A stretch of DNA of 64,000 bases from Hyalella azteca (taxonomy: Eukaryota; Arthropoda; Malacostraca; Amphipoda; Hyalellidae). Where the stretch lies: NCBI RefSeq assembly GCF_000764305.2, contig NW_025934862.1:216190-280189 (forward strand). The letters are read 5' to 3'. Shown one piece after another: positions 45,571 to 55,799 of this stretch (the first letter of the stretch is position 1; each line of letters begins with the position of its first letter). A program made the translations under genes and the position numbers. Under the pieces are notes generated by a model, which was not told the origin of the DNA, did not search any database, and was given only the letters and a program-made list of their open reading frames with translations.

Positions 45571-48197
45571 TTAAGGTCTTAATATGAAGTCGGACCAGTG
45601 TGTGTTTGTAATGAATTTCAGAGCCTTATTCTGGACTTTTTGTAGTTGTGATATTGCTGTTTTGGATAGGGTGTGTAGGGGTATTGAGGGATAAATGAGC
45701 GCTGACCTAACAAGGGTGAGGTATAGGGTACGTTTTATATTCGGACGAAGGTGATAGAATCTGTATATTTTATGACGATTTGTAAGAGCTATTGCTTTCC
45801 ACACAGTTACTTGGGACCTAAAACCTTCCCGTTGTTCGTGTATGGGTAGTGAATGTTGTCTATGAAAATGTCGGATGTATTTTTTCTATTGATGGGGATG
45901 ATTTTGAACTTGGCAGTATTGGTCCTAATTAGCCATTTGTTTTCGAATGTGTTTATCTGTTGGATTGCGTGTTATGTTTGCAGTGCAGCATAGTTGTGTT
46001 TGTAGCGTCCTGTTGTTATTTGTGTTATGTCGTCTGCAAATGCTATGTAATCTGTGTTGGGTAGTGGTGGTGGGAGGTCATGTGTGTAGAAGCTATATAA
46101 TGTGGGGGAGAGACAAGCCGTTGGGGGACACCTGTGTGAAGTTGTAGTGGGGGACCTACGTGGTTGCCAATTTTTATGGATGCTGTTCTGTCTGTAAGGT
46201 AGTCTGATAGTGTTTTGGTGAAGGACGGGTGGAGGTTGAGTTGGATGATTTTGTACTGGAGTCCGGTGTGCCAAACCTTGTCAAAGGCTTTGGTCACATC
46301 GCGGAGCACTATGCCAGTGGTGTGTCTTTGTGCTAACTGTATGGCTAGTGTTTCGTGGAATGTGGCCAGTGCTGTGTGTGTCCCTCTGTGTTTCCTAAAA
46401 CCGTGTTGTCTAGTGTTGTGTATGTTGTGAATGGAAAGGTGTTCGTATAATCTGTTGTTGAGTGTTTTATCTAGAAGCTTCCCGTGGATGTCGAGTAGTC
46501 AGCGAAATCGGTCTGTAATTTTGGACTTGGTGTTGTGAAGTGTTGGGTTTGGGGAGGAAGATCATGACGGCGTGTTTTAGTGAGTCGGGAAAGTAACCAG
46601 CGGAAATAAAGTGATTGAATATGTATAGAAGGTAGTGTATCATGTTTTTGGGTAGATGTTTGAGTTGGAGGGTTATGATGCCAGTGGGGCCGGGTACTTT
46701 CTGTTTAAATGTTTTGAGTGTACGTAATAGTTCTCTGGTGGTGATGAGTGGGAAGTCTACTGGGTGGAGTCTTGCAAGGTCACCTGTATTGTGTAGAGAA
46801 ATGAGGTGTATATTGTTGTTGACTTGGTCTTCTATGGTGTGAATGTGTTCTCTATGTTAAACTTTTCGTTGTCTGTGTCGTTCTGTGTGAATATGTCCTG
46901 CTAGTGTGTGCGAAAGATGGATTCTTTTTGTTCGGGTGTGTCATGTTGTATGTTGTTGTGTTTGAGGTATGGGACAGCTTGTTTAGTGTTGGAACCTATC
47001 ATGCGTTTAAGGAAAGACCAGAATTTTTGGAGGTCTGTTTGTGTTTCCAGAGTGTTGATGAGGTCCTTCCAAGTCTGTGTTTGTATGTGTCTGTATGCTG
47101 TGTGTAGTTGTTGGCGTAGGGTAATGAGTTGTCTGTTGAGTGCAATTGATGGTCCGTGTGTGTGAATGTGTTGGAGTGTAGCTTGATATTGTGTTTGTAT
47201 GTGTAATATTTCGTGATTAGGTTTGATGATGCAATGTGTTATAGTGGGGATAGAGGTGTCGGTTGCATCCTGTATGTGTTGTGTCCATTTGTCTAAATGT
47301 GTATCTATTTCTTCTAAAGTAGGGTTTGTTTGTGTGGGGACTGTGTGGTGAGATAGCGTTTGTTTGTATTAGGTCCAGTTGGCTCTATGGAAAAATCTGC
47401 GGGGCGAATGGGAATTTGTATGGGGTTAGCAGAAATTGTGGCTATTATTGGAATGTGGTCTGAAGGTGTGATGGGTCCTGGTTGTAGGTGTATGTTGTGA
47501 AATGCTTTGTTGTTTGTTAGGACTATGTCTGGTGATGTTGTGCTGTTGTGTGTGATGAGGGTTGGGAAGTATGGGCCGATGTGGGTGCACTTGTGTCGGG
47601 TTATGAGTGAGTGTAATTGTTTGCCTACGTGGTTGGAGGATGAGTTCTCTAGTGTGGTGTGTCGTGCGTTTAGGTCTGCGAGATGGTATACGGGATGGGG
47701 CCTATTGAAAAGTGTGTGGAAGTCGATGTAGCCTGTGCGGGGTGGGATATATGTCGTTCCTATTGTGATGGGTCCTTGTTGGGTGTCTATTGTGATTGCG
47801 AGCATGTCTGTATGAAAGTTAACGTGTAGTTTGTATGGGATATGGCGTTTGATTGCGATGGCAGCACCGGAGTGAATTGTGTTGTCTTTATTGCTGGTGT
47901 GAACGATGTAATTAAATATTTTGAGGGAGTGTTATTGTCTATAATGGAGTGATCATTGATTAGTATTATGTCTAGGTCTATATGGTTGTAAATGTTTGCA
48001 AGGATGAATCTGTTGTTGTGCCAGTGACGGACGTTGTGTTGTATTATCTTTAGAGAGGGTGGGGGGGTCATTGTGATGGGTGTTTGAGTGTGGAGTGTTT
48101 CGTCTTTCTGGTGGTTGTTGTTGTGTGCTTGTCCATGTTGGCGCAGATGTCGTGAGGAATGATATTTATTAATGGTTGGAGTATCTTCATTCTTCAC
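45571..48197 (-). pseudogene. LINE ORF2: endonuclease and reverse transcriptase, frameshifted
   Basis: The endonuclease starts with SLKIIQHNVRHWHNNRF and DLDIILIND, where the usual catalytic Glu is Asp. Later motifs ADLNARH, SPDIVLTN and SDHIPI are intact. Reverse transcriptase motifs are QHGFRKHRGTHTAL, VLRDVTKAFDKVWHTGL (motif A with its Asp), GVPQR (motif B, normally GxPQG) and AFADDI (motif C). The C-terminal part has YLTLVRSALIYPSI and QLQKVQNKALKFIT, typical of the Jockey group. These pieces lie in different frames (47314-47805, 47787-48197, 46043-46309, 45972-46274, 45571-45804), so several frameshifts and stops separate them. Not functional. Confidence 0.85.
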
Positions 48198-49825
48198 GTT
48201 TCAGGTAGTCAAGTATTTTCGATGAGTCAGCGTCCTTCACCGAGAGCTTCAGTCCGTAGTCTTTCTTTCTTAGTTCGTCGGCAAACCAAAGGTTAGGAGG
48301 GTCCGTGGGAATTTCGTCTCTGTCTCGTGAACTCCTAAATAGTTTGATGGGGATGGGTTCGTTGAGGCCGGTTCCACTAATGTATGATTCTTTGTATTGT
48401 TCGTCAGCGTTTTTCCTTTTTCTAGGGTCGCGGTCTTCTATATCAGTTATGGATTTCAGGGATGGGAGGTCATTTTTTCGATTGTTGTCGTCTTGCTGCG
48501 GTTGAGAAAGGTTGAGCGATGAGCGTCTGTGGTCGTCGTCCTCGATGAATTCGGTCTCAGGGGAGAAGTCAGTATCAGGAGTATTGGTCTTAGGTTTGTT
48601 GTAGATGTTGAAAATTTTTGCTGAGTCACTGTCGGGGAACGTCGCGTCTATGTCATAGTTGGCTTTCAGGGATTTGGATAGGATGCTACCGAACCCCTCC
48701 TGGCGGGAGAGGCTGGCAATATGGGCTTCCAGTATTATGGCTGTTAGTTTCAGTTGAGTCTTGTCCGTCAATGTCAGGCTGTGTTGGGGGATGTTTGTTT
48801 GCTGAATTGTTTGTTTGGCGATGTCGACGTAGGTTTGATTGGTCGTAGTCTTGATTGTCTCAACTTCTGTCTATTGTTTGTGTTGAATTTTCTGTTTGCG
48901 GTATGGACTGTTTGCTGCTAGTGTACGGCCGTCATTGTGGCAATTGAGACATTTTTTGTATGTGTTTGTGCATTGTGTGTGTGTGATCTTTGGCAGCGCA
49001 TTCTGAGCATGAAGGTGTAGTTGAGGTGCATAAGTGGGTTGGATGATCTTCAAATTTGTAACATTTGTAACAGATGAGGAGGTGTGTGTAATGTTCCTGT
49101 TCACATTGTGATGGGGTGATTTTGGTTTTGTACATGTAAAATCCGTGGGTGAGAATCCGTTGTGCTATCGTGGTGTCTGTGGTGATTATTTTGATGACGT
49201 GTGTGTAGTGTTTTATTTGAATGACGTATTGAATGTGTAGTCAGTTCTGTTGGGTTAAGATTAAGATCTCTTGTTTGATTTCGGCGGGGCTGTGGTTACC
49301 TACTACGTCTTTGTCCAGTTGCCTAACAAAGATTGTCCTTTTCGCACGTAAGTCGGGTGGAATGATTGGCGTCAGATGAATTTTGTTGAACAGTTCAATC
49401 GCTTTTTTGGAGATCAGTTTGTCGATTGATGCGTCGTCTGTCACTGAGTAAAATCCAGAAGCGGTGTCGGTTAGTCGGATAAGTGGGGCGTCTAGTTCTT
49501 TGAATGTAGTTTGGAAGATTTTGGGTCGGTCGGTGGGAAGTCTGGGGTCGATTTTCTTAAGTTGGATTCTGTAGGTTTGGGGTCTCGAGGGTTCATGAGT
49601 GCTTGGTGATTGATGTGATGATTTTGATGATGATGAGGGAGGGCGACGTGGTGATACAGATGGAAGTCGGGGTCGTGGTGGTTGGTTAGTAGTGGAGCCC
49701 CTAGCCCTCTGGGGCAAGCCCATCGGGTTCGAGGCAGTAGTGCTCCATGGGGGAGGGGGGATGAGGGTATGGGTAGGGGGGAGCGAAAACACAAGTATAT
49801 GATAGGATTGCAGTCGTATGTACAA
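48187..49825 (-). pseudogene. LINE ORF1: gag-like protein with zinc knuckles, broken
   Basis: Three open pieces: 49241-49825 (N-terminal, Pro/Ser-rich then ARKRT-like RNA-binding region), 48871-49135 and 48187-48771. The middle piece has CYKCYKFEDHPTHLC and CSECAAKDHTH, and its overlapping frame CLNCHNDG; these are decayed CCHC knuckles, the third having lost His and Cys. Such triple knuckles are usual in gag of Jockey-group LINEs. The last piece is hydrophilic and of unknown role. Confidence 0.75.
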
Positions 49826-49990
49826 AAGAAATATAGAGACAGAGGCAAAAAAGTAAAGTCACTAATTCCTAGCGACACTCACGACACGAAGGCTGCTAAT
49901 CCAAGGCGAGGCTGCTGGTCTGAGGCTTCAGGAGAGCACAATGTGATCACACAAGTTGCCACGAGGGGCCATCGGTGGAGCCAGCTGGCA

Positions 49991-50478
49991 TTTTAGACGC
50001 TGGGTGGCAGTTTGGTTATGAGTAACTACCTCAATAATGTACAATGGTACAAAACGCCTAATTTTATCGTCCAAAATAATGATTCCTGAGCATACCAGAT
50101 CAATCGAATCGACTTCACAAAGATCTTTCTAAATCAATGGATGGTGGCAAATTCGTGATGGGACTGTACATGAGGTTTGGTTAAGCATGAAGATTTTCAG
50201 ACTGAAAAACCAATGAAAAATATATTGATTCTTATGGTTGACTTCTTGTGCGGTGCAATTGTGCCTATTATCAATGCACGCTGTAGAAAAATGAAGCTGA
50301 GTGTCATCAGCTCTTTGAAGCCTATTTACATTTCCTAATGCGGACTTTTAAAAAAATTCTTAGCATCAGCAGAAATATTTACCTATGAACTTTATGACCT
50401 TATAGAAGAGTAAGGCCTAAGAACGAGTATAATTGCTCCGAGTCGCTCAGTAGATAATGTAGTCAGGACGAGCAGCCT
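49991..50478. other. TRAPPC6 3' flank, noncoding
   Basis: No further feature was seen; it would include the TRAPPC6 3' UTR on the - strand. Confidence 0.5.
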
Positions 50479-50604
50479 TTATGCTCTCTGCACCTGCACC
50501 TGAAACTTACAAGCAGGCAGCGTGGTCACCTCAGCCGTGACCACGCACTGCACACCGAGGTTGGCTAGAGCACCGCGCACCACCCCGCACGGCAGCGCCA
50601 GATA
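50479..50604 (-). CDS. TRAPPC6: TRAPPC6 last exon
   Basis: Acceptor TTGTTACAG, 41 codons and TAA. YLALPCGVVRGALANLGVQC and VVTAEVTTLPACKFQVQVQR match the C-terminal strand-rich half of the Trs33/TRAPPC6 fold. It is strikingly GC-rich beside AT-rich introns. Confidence 0.95.
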   Translation of the reverse strand, partial: YLALPCGVVRGALANLGVQCVVTAEVTTLPACKFQVQVQRA

Positions 50605-52276
50605 CTGTAACAAACAGGAAGCTTTAATGCGAGGTATTGGCTGGGTACTGTAACAAACAGGAAGCTTTAATGCGAGGTATTGGCTGGGTACTGTAACAAA
50701 CAGGAAGCTTTAATGCGAGGTATTGGCAAGGTATATACTACCGGTATCCTGGATCAAACAGGAGTTTGGCTCATATAGTACGTTTGACACAGTGGTTCTC
50801 AAACTTAGGTGTGAATTTCGGTGCTGCTTTAGTTTTGTTTAACAAACAGTGTTTCACATCAACACAGATATTTTGCTGGTAGTGGTGGAGTGATTGTTTT
50901 CATTCATCTGAATATATAAATTAAATATAAGAAAATACGTGAAAGCTGTAGCACGATGATTACGTCATGTCATATGGACAATAAAGTGAAAATTTAAGAA
51001 CCAGTGGCTATACAAAACATTGGAATGGTTGCTAAGGGAATTAATTCAAAGCTTTAGTGAAAAGTCCGTAGATTTAATGAGGAGTTATCCTAGCAGTAAA
51101 TATATTGTTGTCACATAGGAAGACTGTTGTGGCTTCAAGGAGAGAATTCAATTGACCCAAGGGTAGGTAGTTACTTTGGGGGACAGGAACCCAAAATTGT
51201 GAATAATTGTCTTTAATGAGGAGCAAATCCTGGTTAAACAAATGATAAGCCAAGTACTGTACCTACCAAACAATTCCAGGAACAGATAATTTTATTACTT
51301 TTAAATCTGGATGTTGGCAAAATCATTTTTTGTTGAGAAAACTAAGAATAAAACCAAAATTCAATCATAAACAAATAGTACTTTTCACTCATCGAATTTC
51401 AAAAATTGTTATAAATAACTATCCTATTTAGGTTGATCAATATATTAGGAGCAAATAACCATCATGAAAGCTTCTACCTCAGATATCTCATGACTTACCT
51501 TAGGAGCCTGTTCCAAGTACTGTTTACTTCTGGACATTGAAGTGAAGAACCTAAATGCATTGTCATGAAGAACATAGAAACCTTGATGGTTTGTGCGCAA
51601 GTTGTCAACTTCTTTTCTGTAAACAGCACTCCAAACCACTTTGCACACATATTTCAGTAGATCCAGTTCATCATTGAAGCGTAGAGATTCTCGACTCAAT
51701 CTGAAATGAAATTACACTTTGTGATTGAGAACATGAAGATGAATTAACCAGTGCAGTAAATCTCTATTTATTTAAAACCTTTATAGGTACAAGTACATGC
51801 AGAAAATTTTTACCTTTAATTGCTGCTAGAACAAATGCAAATGAAATCATAAAAGGCCTATCTTCTGACTATTACTCATTATCAGACTCAGATAAATTAA
51901 TTCAGCAAATAGACCAAGCCCCAGAACTGATACAAAGTGTGAAGCTGGTTACTTAACAGTGTTTAGTCACAAAACAATGTCAAATCATCTGGCAAAGATA
52001 AGACTCCACAAACAATGAGGACAGAAATAAAAGACAAATTCAGTCACTATTTCTACGGTTATTTACGGATTAATGTATAGAAAGTATTTCGTGGCAAATG
52101 AAATTTTAAGTGGTTAAACTGCCAAGTTAAGTATATATCAATATTAGTCATTCATAGAGGTTTTAGTTTTAAAATTTCAAGATGTTGAAAATATGCTTCC
52201 ATGTATTTATATACCTGTCTGCTAATCTGTAGCCTGTTGAGTATCCCATGTGTTCAAGCTTAGATGTTGCATCATC
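50479..52276 (-). CDS. TRAPPC6: TRAPP complex subunit 6, three exons, first exon missing
   Basis: Encodes a core subunit of the TRAPP complexes (yeast Trs33), which tether vesicles and activate Rab1/Ypt1 in ER-Golgi traffic; it binds the Bet3 (TRAPPC3) subunit. Exons on the - strand: 52276-52215, 51700-51499, 50604-50479, all with GT/AG borders, joining in frame to 129 residues with TAA at 50481-50479. Diagnostic text: TSKLEHMGYSTGYRLADR, FNDELDLLKYVCK, DNLRTNHQGFYVLHDN, KQYLEQAP, YLALPCGVVRGALANLG and VTAEVTTLPACKFQVQV. The human protein has 158 residues, so about 30 N-terminal residues in an upstream exon (right of 52277) are missing; I could not find it. The acceptor of the last exon is triplicated. 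No disruption was seen. The gene converges on RanGAP1 with a dead LINE between. Confidence 0.95.
50605..50733 (-). repeat. TRAPPC6 last-exon acceptor in three tandem copies
   Basis: A 43-bp unit starting (on the + strand) CTGTAACAAACAGGAAGCTT occurs at 50605, 50648 and 50691. On the gene's strand each unit ends TTGTTACAG followed by TA, so every copy carries a usable-looking acceptor. The real one is the exon-proximal copy. The first two units are identical. Confidence 0.95.
50791..51008. mobile_element. Possible hAT-type MITE
   Basis: The left end CAGTGGTTCTCAAACTTAGG resembles common hAT termini; the right end TTTAAGAACCAGTG is an imperfect inverse. No matching 8-bp target duplication was found, so the call is weak. 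It lies in a TRAPPC6 intron. Confidence 0.4.
51499..51700 (-). CDS. TRAPPC6: TRAPPC6 middle exon
   Basis: Acceptor CATTTCAG, donor GTAAGT. The first base completes a split Arg codon; 67 codons follow. Includes DNLRTNHQGFYVLHDNAFRF, the most conserved part of the family. The introns on both sides (50605-51498, 51701-52214) show only the acceptor repeats and the hAT-like element in the first and nothing in the second. Confidence 0.95.
52215..52276 (-). CDS. TRAPPC6: TRAPPC6 exon upstream of the middle exon
   Basis: Acceptor GTTTTCCAG, donor GTATAT; 20 codons plus two bases of a split Arg codon. DDATSKLEHMGYSTGYRLAD matches the family segment KLExMGxxxGxxLxxR. Confidence 0.9.
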
Positions 52277-52922
52277 CTGGAAAACAATGGAACATTAATT
52301 GATCAGAATAAATTGTCAAAATTTATTTTATTCTATTCAACTGGTGAAATGAAATTTGAACTTTAATTTTCAAAGGCATAGCAACAGATTTAATAATTAG
52401 TGCATGAAATTCAAAAGGTCACACATGAGATGAGTGTAGGTGCGTATGAGATTCTAAAGATTTAATATGTGAACTGGGCTACTTAGTTAAATAAAATATA
52501 TAGGTATACACATGTGTTGTGCAAATAAGTCTTCCTCATTGAGAAGACTAGGTAGAGACTAGGAAATATAATGGTAGTCTTTAATCACCAAAACATTTTT
52601 GTGCATAGCAAAATACCATTGGATTTTAAAAAGGAATGCAAGACAACACTACAAACAAACAGAAGTAGGTACATATGAAAAGTGAATGATGGAAATTATT
52701 GTAGTGTATAAAGATTGGTAAATTCCTACTTGCTATTAAAATCTAGCAGCTTCAAAACAGCTTATTCTCAAATAGTTAGTAATCCCCTGGCTTGATTATT
52801 TATTTTTTGTTAACAATTAGATGTGAGATTATTCATCTAGCAGGCAGCTCATAGCTCTGAAAATGTTGGGAAATTAGTCACAGCTTGGACAGTAAATATT
52901 TCCACCCCTGGTATAGCATATA
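52277..52922. other. TRAPPC6 intron or upstream noncoding DNA
   Basis: No TRAPPC6 first exon was recognised here; nothing else was seen. Confidence 0.5.
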
Positions 52923-52924
52923 TA

Positions 52925-53290
52925 CTGTCAAATGGGACAGGTTTGAGCATTTTTTGTTAATAACTTCTTACCATGAAACATTTCATAAACAAGTTTGGGC
53001 TCATTTTAAAAGTCTTTGCAAGGGCTTTTGTACCGTCAACCAGGGCTACTCGGGACGGTTTTAAGCGTTTTTTGTTAACAACTTCTTATCATGAAACATT
53101 TCATAAACAAGTTTAGGCTCATTTTATAGCTCTTTGCGAGGGCTTTTGTACCGTCAACCGGGGCTACTCGGGACGGTTTTGAGCGTTTTTTGTTAATAAC
53201 TTCTTACCATGAAGCATTTCATAAACAAGTTTAGGCTCATTTTATAGCTCTTTGCGAGGGCTATCGTATGGCATCTTCAAAAAAATTCCA
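52925..53290. repeat. Three tandem units beginning with foldback-type termini
   Basis: Units begin after TA at 52923, 53031 and 53149 with C(T/C)GTCAA(A/C)(T/C)(G/A)GGG, then share GAGCGTTTTTTGTTAATAAC, TTCTTACCATGAAACATTTC and TTTGCGAGGGCT. Spacing is 108-118 bases. The terminal motif makes this look like repeated insertion or amplification of an element's left end. Confidence 0.8.
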
Positions 53291-53325
53291 TATGCTATTC
53301 GTAAGGTGCCAGAAGCAAAAAAAGA

Positions 53326-53366
53326 GTGTCCCGAGTAGCCCCGTCAAACGGGGCTACTCGGGACAC
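53326..53366. repeat. Perfect GC-rich hairpin, 18-19 bp arms
   Basis: The arms GTGTCCCGAGTAGCCCCG and its inverse enclose TCAAA. This is two element termini head to head, since CGGGGCTACTCGGGAC is the terminal text of the surrounding family. Confidence 0.93.
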
Positions 53367-53551
53367 TTGGAATAAAACATCATTTCAAAATATTTGAAGC
53401 ATGCAGAGTGTACTCATCCATTACTAACAGTACTCTGAAGTCCTCCTCTTTCATTGTAGATGATGTAGAGGTAGAATAAATGACATTTTCAGTGATTTTT
53501 ACTTGTTTTTCCTTTATTGATGAATGATGATATTACCATAAACATTAATTA

Positions 53552-53748
53552 CGGTCAACTGGGGTGACTTCTGCCCCAATTTTTATTTTGTTTTGCAAAC
53601 AAAAACGGGGTCGTAAACGCTGGGGTCATAAACCCCAGGGTCGTGAACAAGGTCATAAATGCCAGAGTGACTTTGGCCATCATTTATGACCCTGCTTTTG
53701 TTTGCAAAACAAAATCAAAAACGTGGCCAAAGTCACCCCAGTTGAGGG
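53552..53748. mobile_element. 197-bp mini foldback element, TA-flanked
   Basis: Left CGGTCAACTGGGGTGACTT and right inverse (CCCTCAACTGGGGTGACTTT) are flanked by TA at 53550-53551 and 53749-53750. Inside, TTTGCAAACAAAA and TTTTGTTTGCAAAAC pair, making it a near-complete palindrome. It is inserted within the larger repeat cluster. Confidence 0.8.
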
Positions 53749-53951
53749 TACCATATTATTGATGCAATATTACTGTATTATTGACGTGATATTACCGTAT
53801 CCATGAACATGCCATTGAGCATTTACAACAACCTTGTTCACTGCAAGCTTCATATCAGCAGCCTTATAGCACTTTTTTGTATCTGTAAGCTTACAGGACG
53901 GCTTGTAATTTCACACCGTTTTAATTGGGTTAAGTGAATTTACTACCGTAT

Positions 53952-54108
53952 AAAAAAAATAATAACTCAGTGCTCACTGCGGTGAGTGACAGAGCGCATT
54001 TTCTTGTCGACAAAAACTTGAGGTCACGGACAGACGGACAGACAGACAGACGGACATGGCGAGCACAATAGTGAATTTTTTCCATAAATGAGAAAATGTG
54101 CTAAAAAG
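53952..54108 (-). mobile_element. Short element with internal TCTG microsatellite, copy 3
   Basis: Same orientation as copy 2 (35150-35322), with AACTCAGTGCTCACTGCGGT and AGAAAATGTGCTAAAAAG ends. It has a shorter (CAGA)n run than the other two copies. Confidence 0.82.
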
Positions 54109-54397
54109 ATTGTGAAAAACAGACCTGAAACAGAAAGGAATGTTATAGTGACAACCATCATATGTTTTGGAGAAATAAATCATTGTTTAGGTCAATTACT
54201 TTTCATTCTACGATGCCTGGTGGCTGGTGCACAATTCTAAATATGACATTCTATGCACAATTTTGTGATGACAGATGATGCACTAATTTTTTGATAAGTG
54301 GACTTTTCTTCGCTCAGCAAGGTAAATGTAATCAATATTCTTTGTTTTTAATCAATTTTTTTCTTGACTGGAGCCTTTGCTAACTGAGGTTCTACTG

Positions 54398-54832
54398 TAA
54401 ATGCGCTTTTGGGGGTTTCCCGAATAGCCCCGGAGGGGTGTCCCGGGTAGCCCCGCCGTGCGGAAATGACCGCCATTTTTTTTGGAATGAGATAGGCAAA
54501 ATCTGTCAATTACGTTTTCAAGCCGACACCTGGGTGCAACTTTTATGTATGTAAAATTTTTTAATACAGTGAATATTTTTTTTACTACACACCTTGGCAG
54601 AAGTAACTTTTCAAAATAGCGTTTTTCACCATTTTTTTCAGGAATTTTTCAAAGCTAGTAAATGTCATATTTTTCGACTTCCTTTATACTACATAGATAG
54701 AAAAAATGTTGTTTAGGCCACTATATTTAGTTAAGCAATATTCCAATTAGTTTCGCTACTATGACTGTTTTACGAAGTGTTAGAGGTGCGTCCCGAGTTG
54801 CCCCGCCAGTCCCGAGTTGCCCCGGTTGACGG
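54398..54832. mobile_element. Right part of a GGGGC-type foldback element
   Basis: Contains TCCCGAATAGCCCCGG, TCCCGGGTAGCCCC and TCCCGAGTTGCCCC repeats and ends CCCCGGTTGACGG before TA at 54833-54834, the inverse of the termini at 53031 and 53149. Probably one element running from 53151 (or 52925) to 54832 with other elements nested in it. Confidence 0.65.
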
Positions 54833-54835
54833 TAC

Positions 54836-55120
54836 TCAATAGATTTCAACTAAACTTTGAATATAAATACCTAACCTCCCAACGGTGATGTTTAGCTTGT
54901 ACAATTTTTCTATTTTGCTTTCGTTCCCGAGTTATACAGATGTAGGAGGAACAACCGGCTTTTCTACCAGCCGGTTTAACTAAGCACCGCTTACGAATAT
55001 CCGTATACTTATAGCGTATAACTTGCAAACGAAGGCAAAACGGAAAAATTGTAGCAAGGTAAACATCACCGTTGCTGAGGTTAGGTATTTAAATACTAAG
55101 TATCGTTCAAATCTATTCAG
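54836..55120. repeat. Imperfect inverted repeat with ~105-bp arms
   Basis: Text at 54836-54945 (CCTAACCTCCCAACGGTGAT, TTTAGCTTGTACAATTTTTC) recurs inverted at 55012-55120 (AAACATCACCGTTGCTGAGG). Looser direct relatives of the right arm follow at about 55200-55310 and 55390-55490. Confidence 0.75.
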
Positions 55121-55689
55121 TAGTTTTGGAGGAAATTTCTTGATTACTGCGAATTTAAGCACATATTGCTGTTTAAATCACGAATGAAGGTGAAATGAAA
55201 AAAAAACTCGCAAACAAAGGCGCAATTTAATAAATTTTCACAAGCTAAACATTAAACATTACCTACCGTTCGGTAGTTAGGACTGAAAATTCAAAATTTC
55301 ATTCGAATCTGTTCAATGGTTGGAAGAAATTCCTTGTTCACTGTGAATTTTGGCCCTTATTGCCATATAACTATGGCAAAAGCAAATGAAGGCAAAATTA
55401 AAAAAAAAATTCACAAACTAAACATTACCGCTAGGTCCTAATGAATATGTGTACCAAGTTTCAACGAGTTAAGTTCATTAGTTTGAGAGATATTCCTTGA
55501 TCATTTAATTTGGAAATTGGCCGTGAGACCAGCTGCGAGTCCGGCCGTCAATTTGTCCGAGACGTAAACCCAGGAGAGGTTAAAAATAAACAGATCTGGG
55601 TGAAAAAACCATCGCTGGGAGTCATGAAATGCTGCACGTGTTGTATACAAATTGTCCAACAAACGTTGGAACTTCTGACTTTGACTTCG
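55121..55689. other. Diverged repeat units
   Basis: AAACAAAGGCGCAATTTAAT-type and GCTAAACATTA-type words recur about every 200 bases as decayed copies of the arm at 55012-55120. No gene was seen. Confidence 0.5.
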
Positions 55690-55798
55690 GCCTGCCGCCC
55701 CTCTTATTGCCCACCAAATGCCCTCATCTTTTGTACCGCCCCCCAAAATCTTTCTACCGCCCCTAGGGGGGCGATATAGCCCACTTTGGGAACCACTG
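55690..55798. mobile_element. hAT-like element end
   Basis: On the - strand it begins CAGTGGTTCCCAAAGTGGG followed by GCTATATCGCCCCCCTAG, the layout of many hAT-family termini. No partner end was identified, so it is a fragment. Confidence 0.5.
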
Positions 55799-55799
55799 G

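Larger units (their letters stand above)
44810..49990 (-). mobile_element. Jockey-type non-LTR retrotransposon, decayed
   Basis: A minus-strand LINE with the order gag-like ORF (49825 to 48187), AP-type endonuclease (48197 to 47314) and reverse transcriptase (about 47300 to 45571), no RNase H seen. The + strand is G/T-biased throughout. A T-rich run at 44811-44838 may be the A-tail on the element's strand; the 5' end near 49990 is a guess. Frames are broken many times, so this copy is dead. A SINE on the opposite strand sits in its 3' region. Confidence 0.85.
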
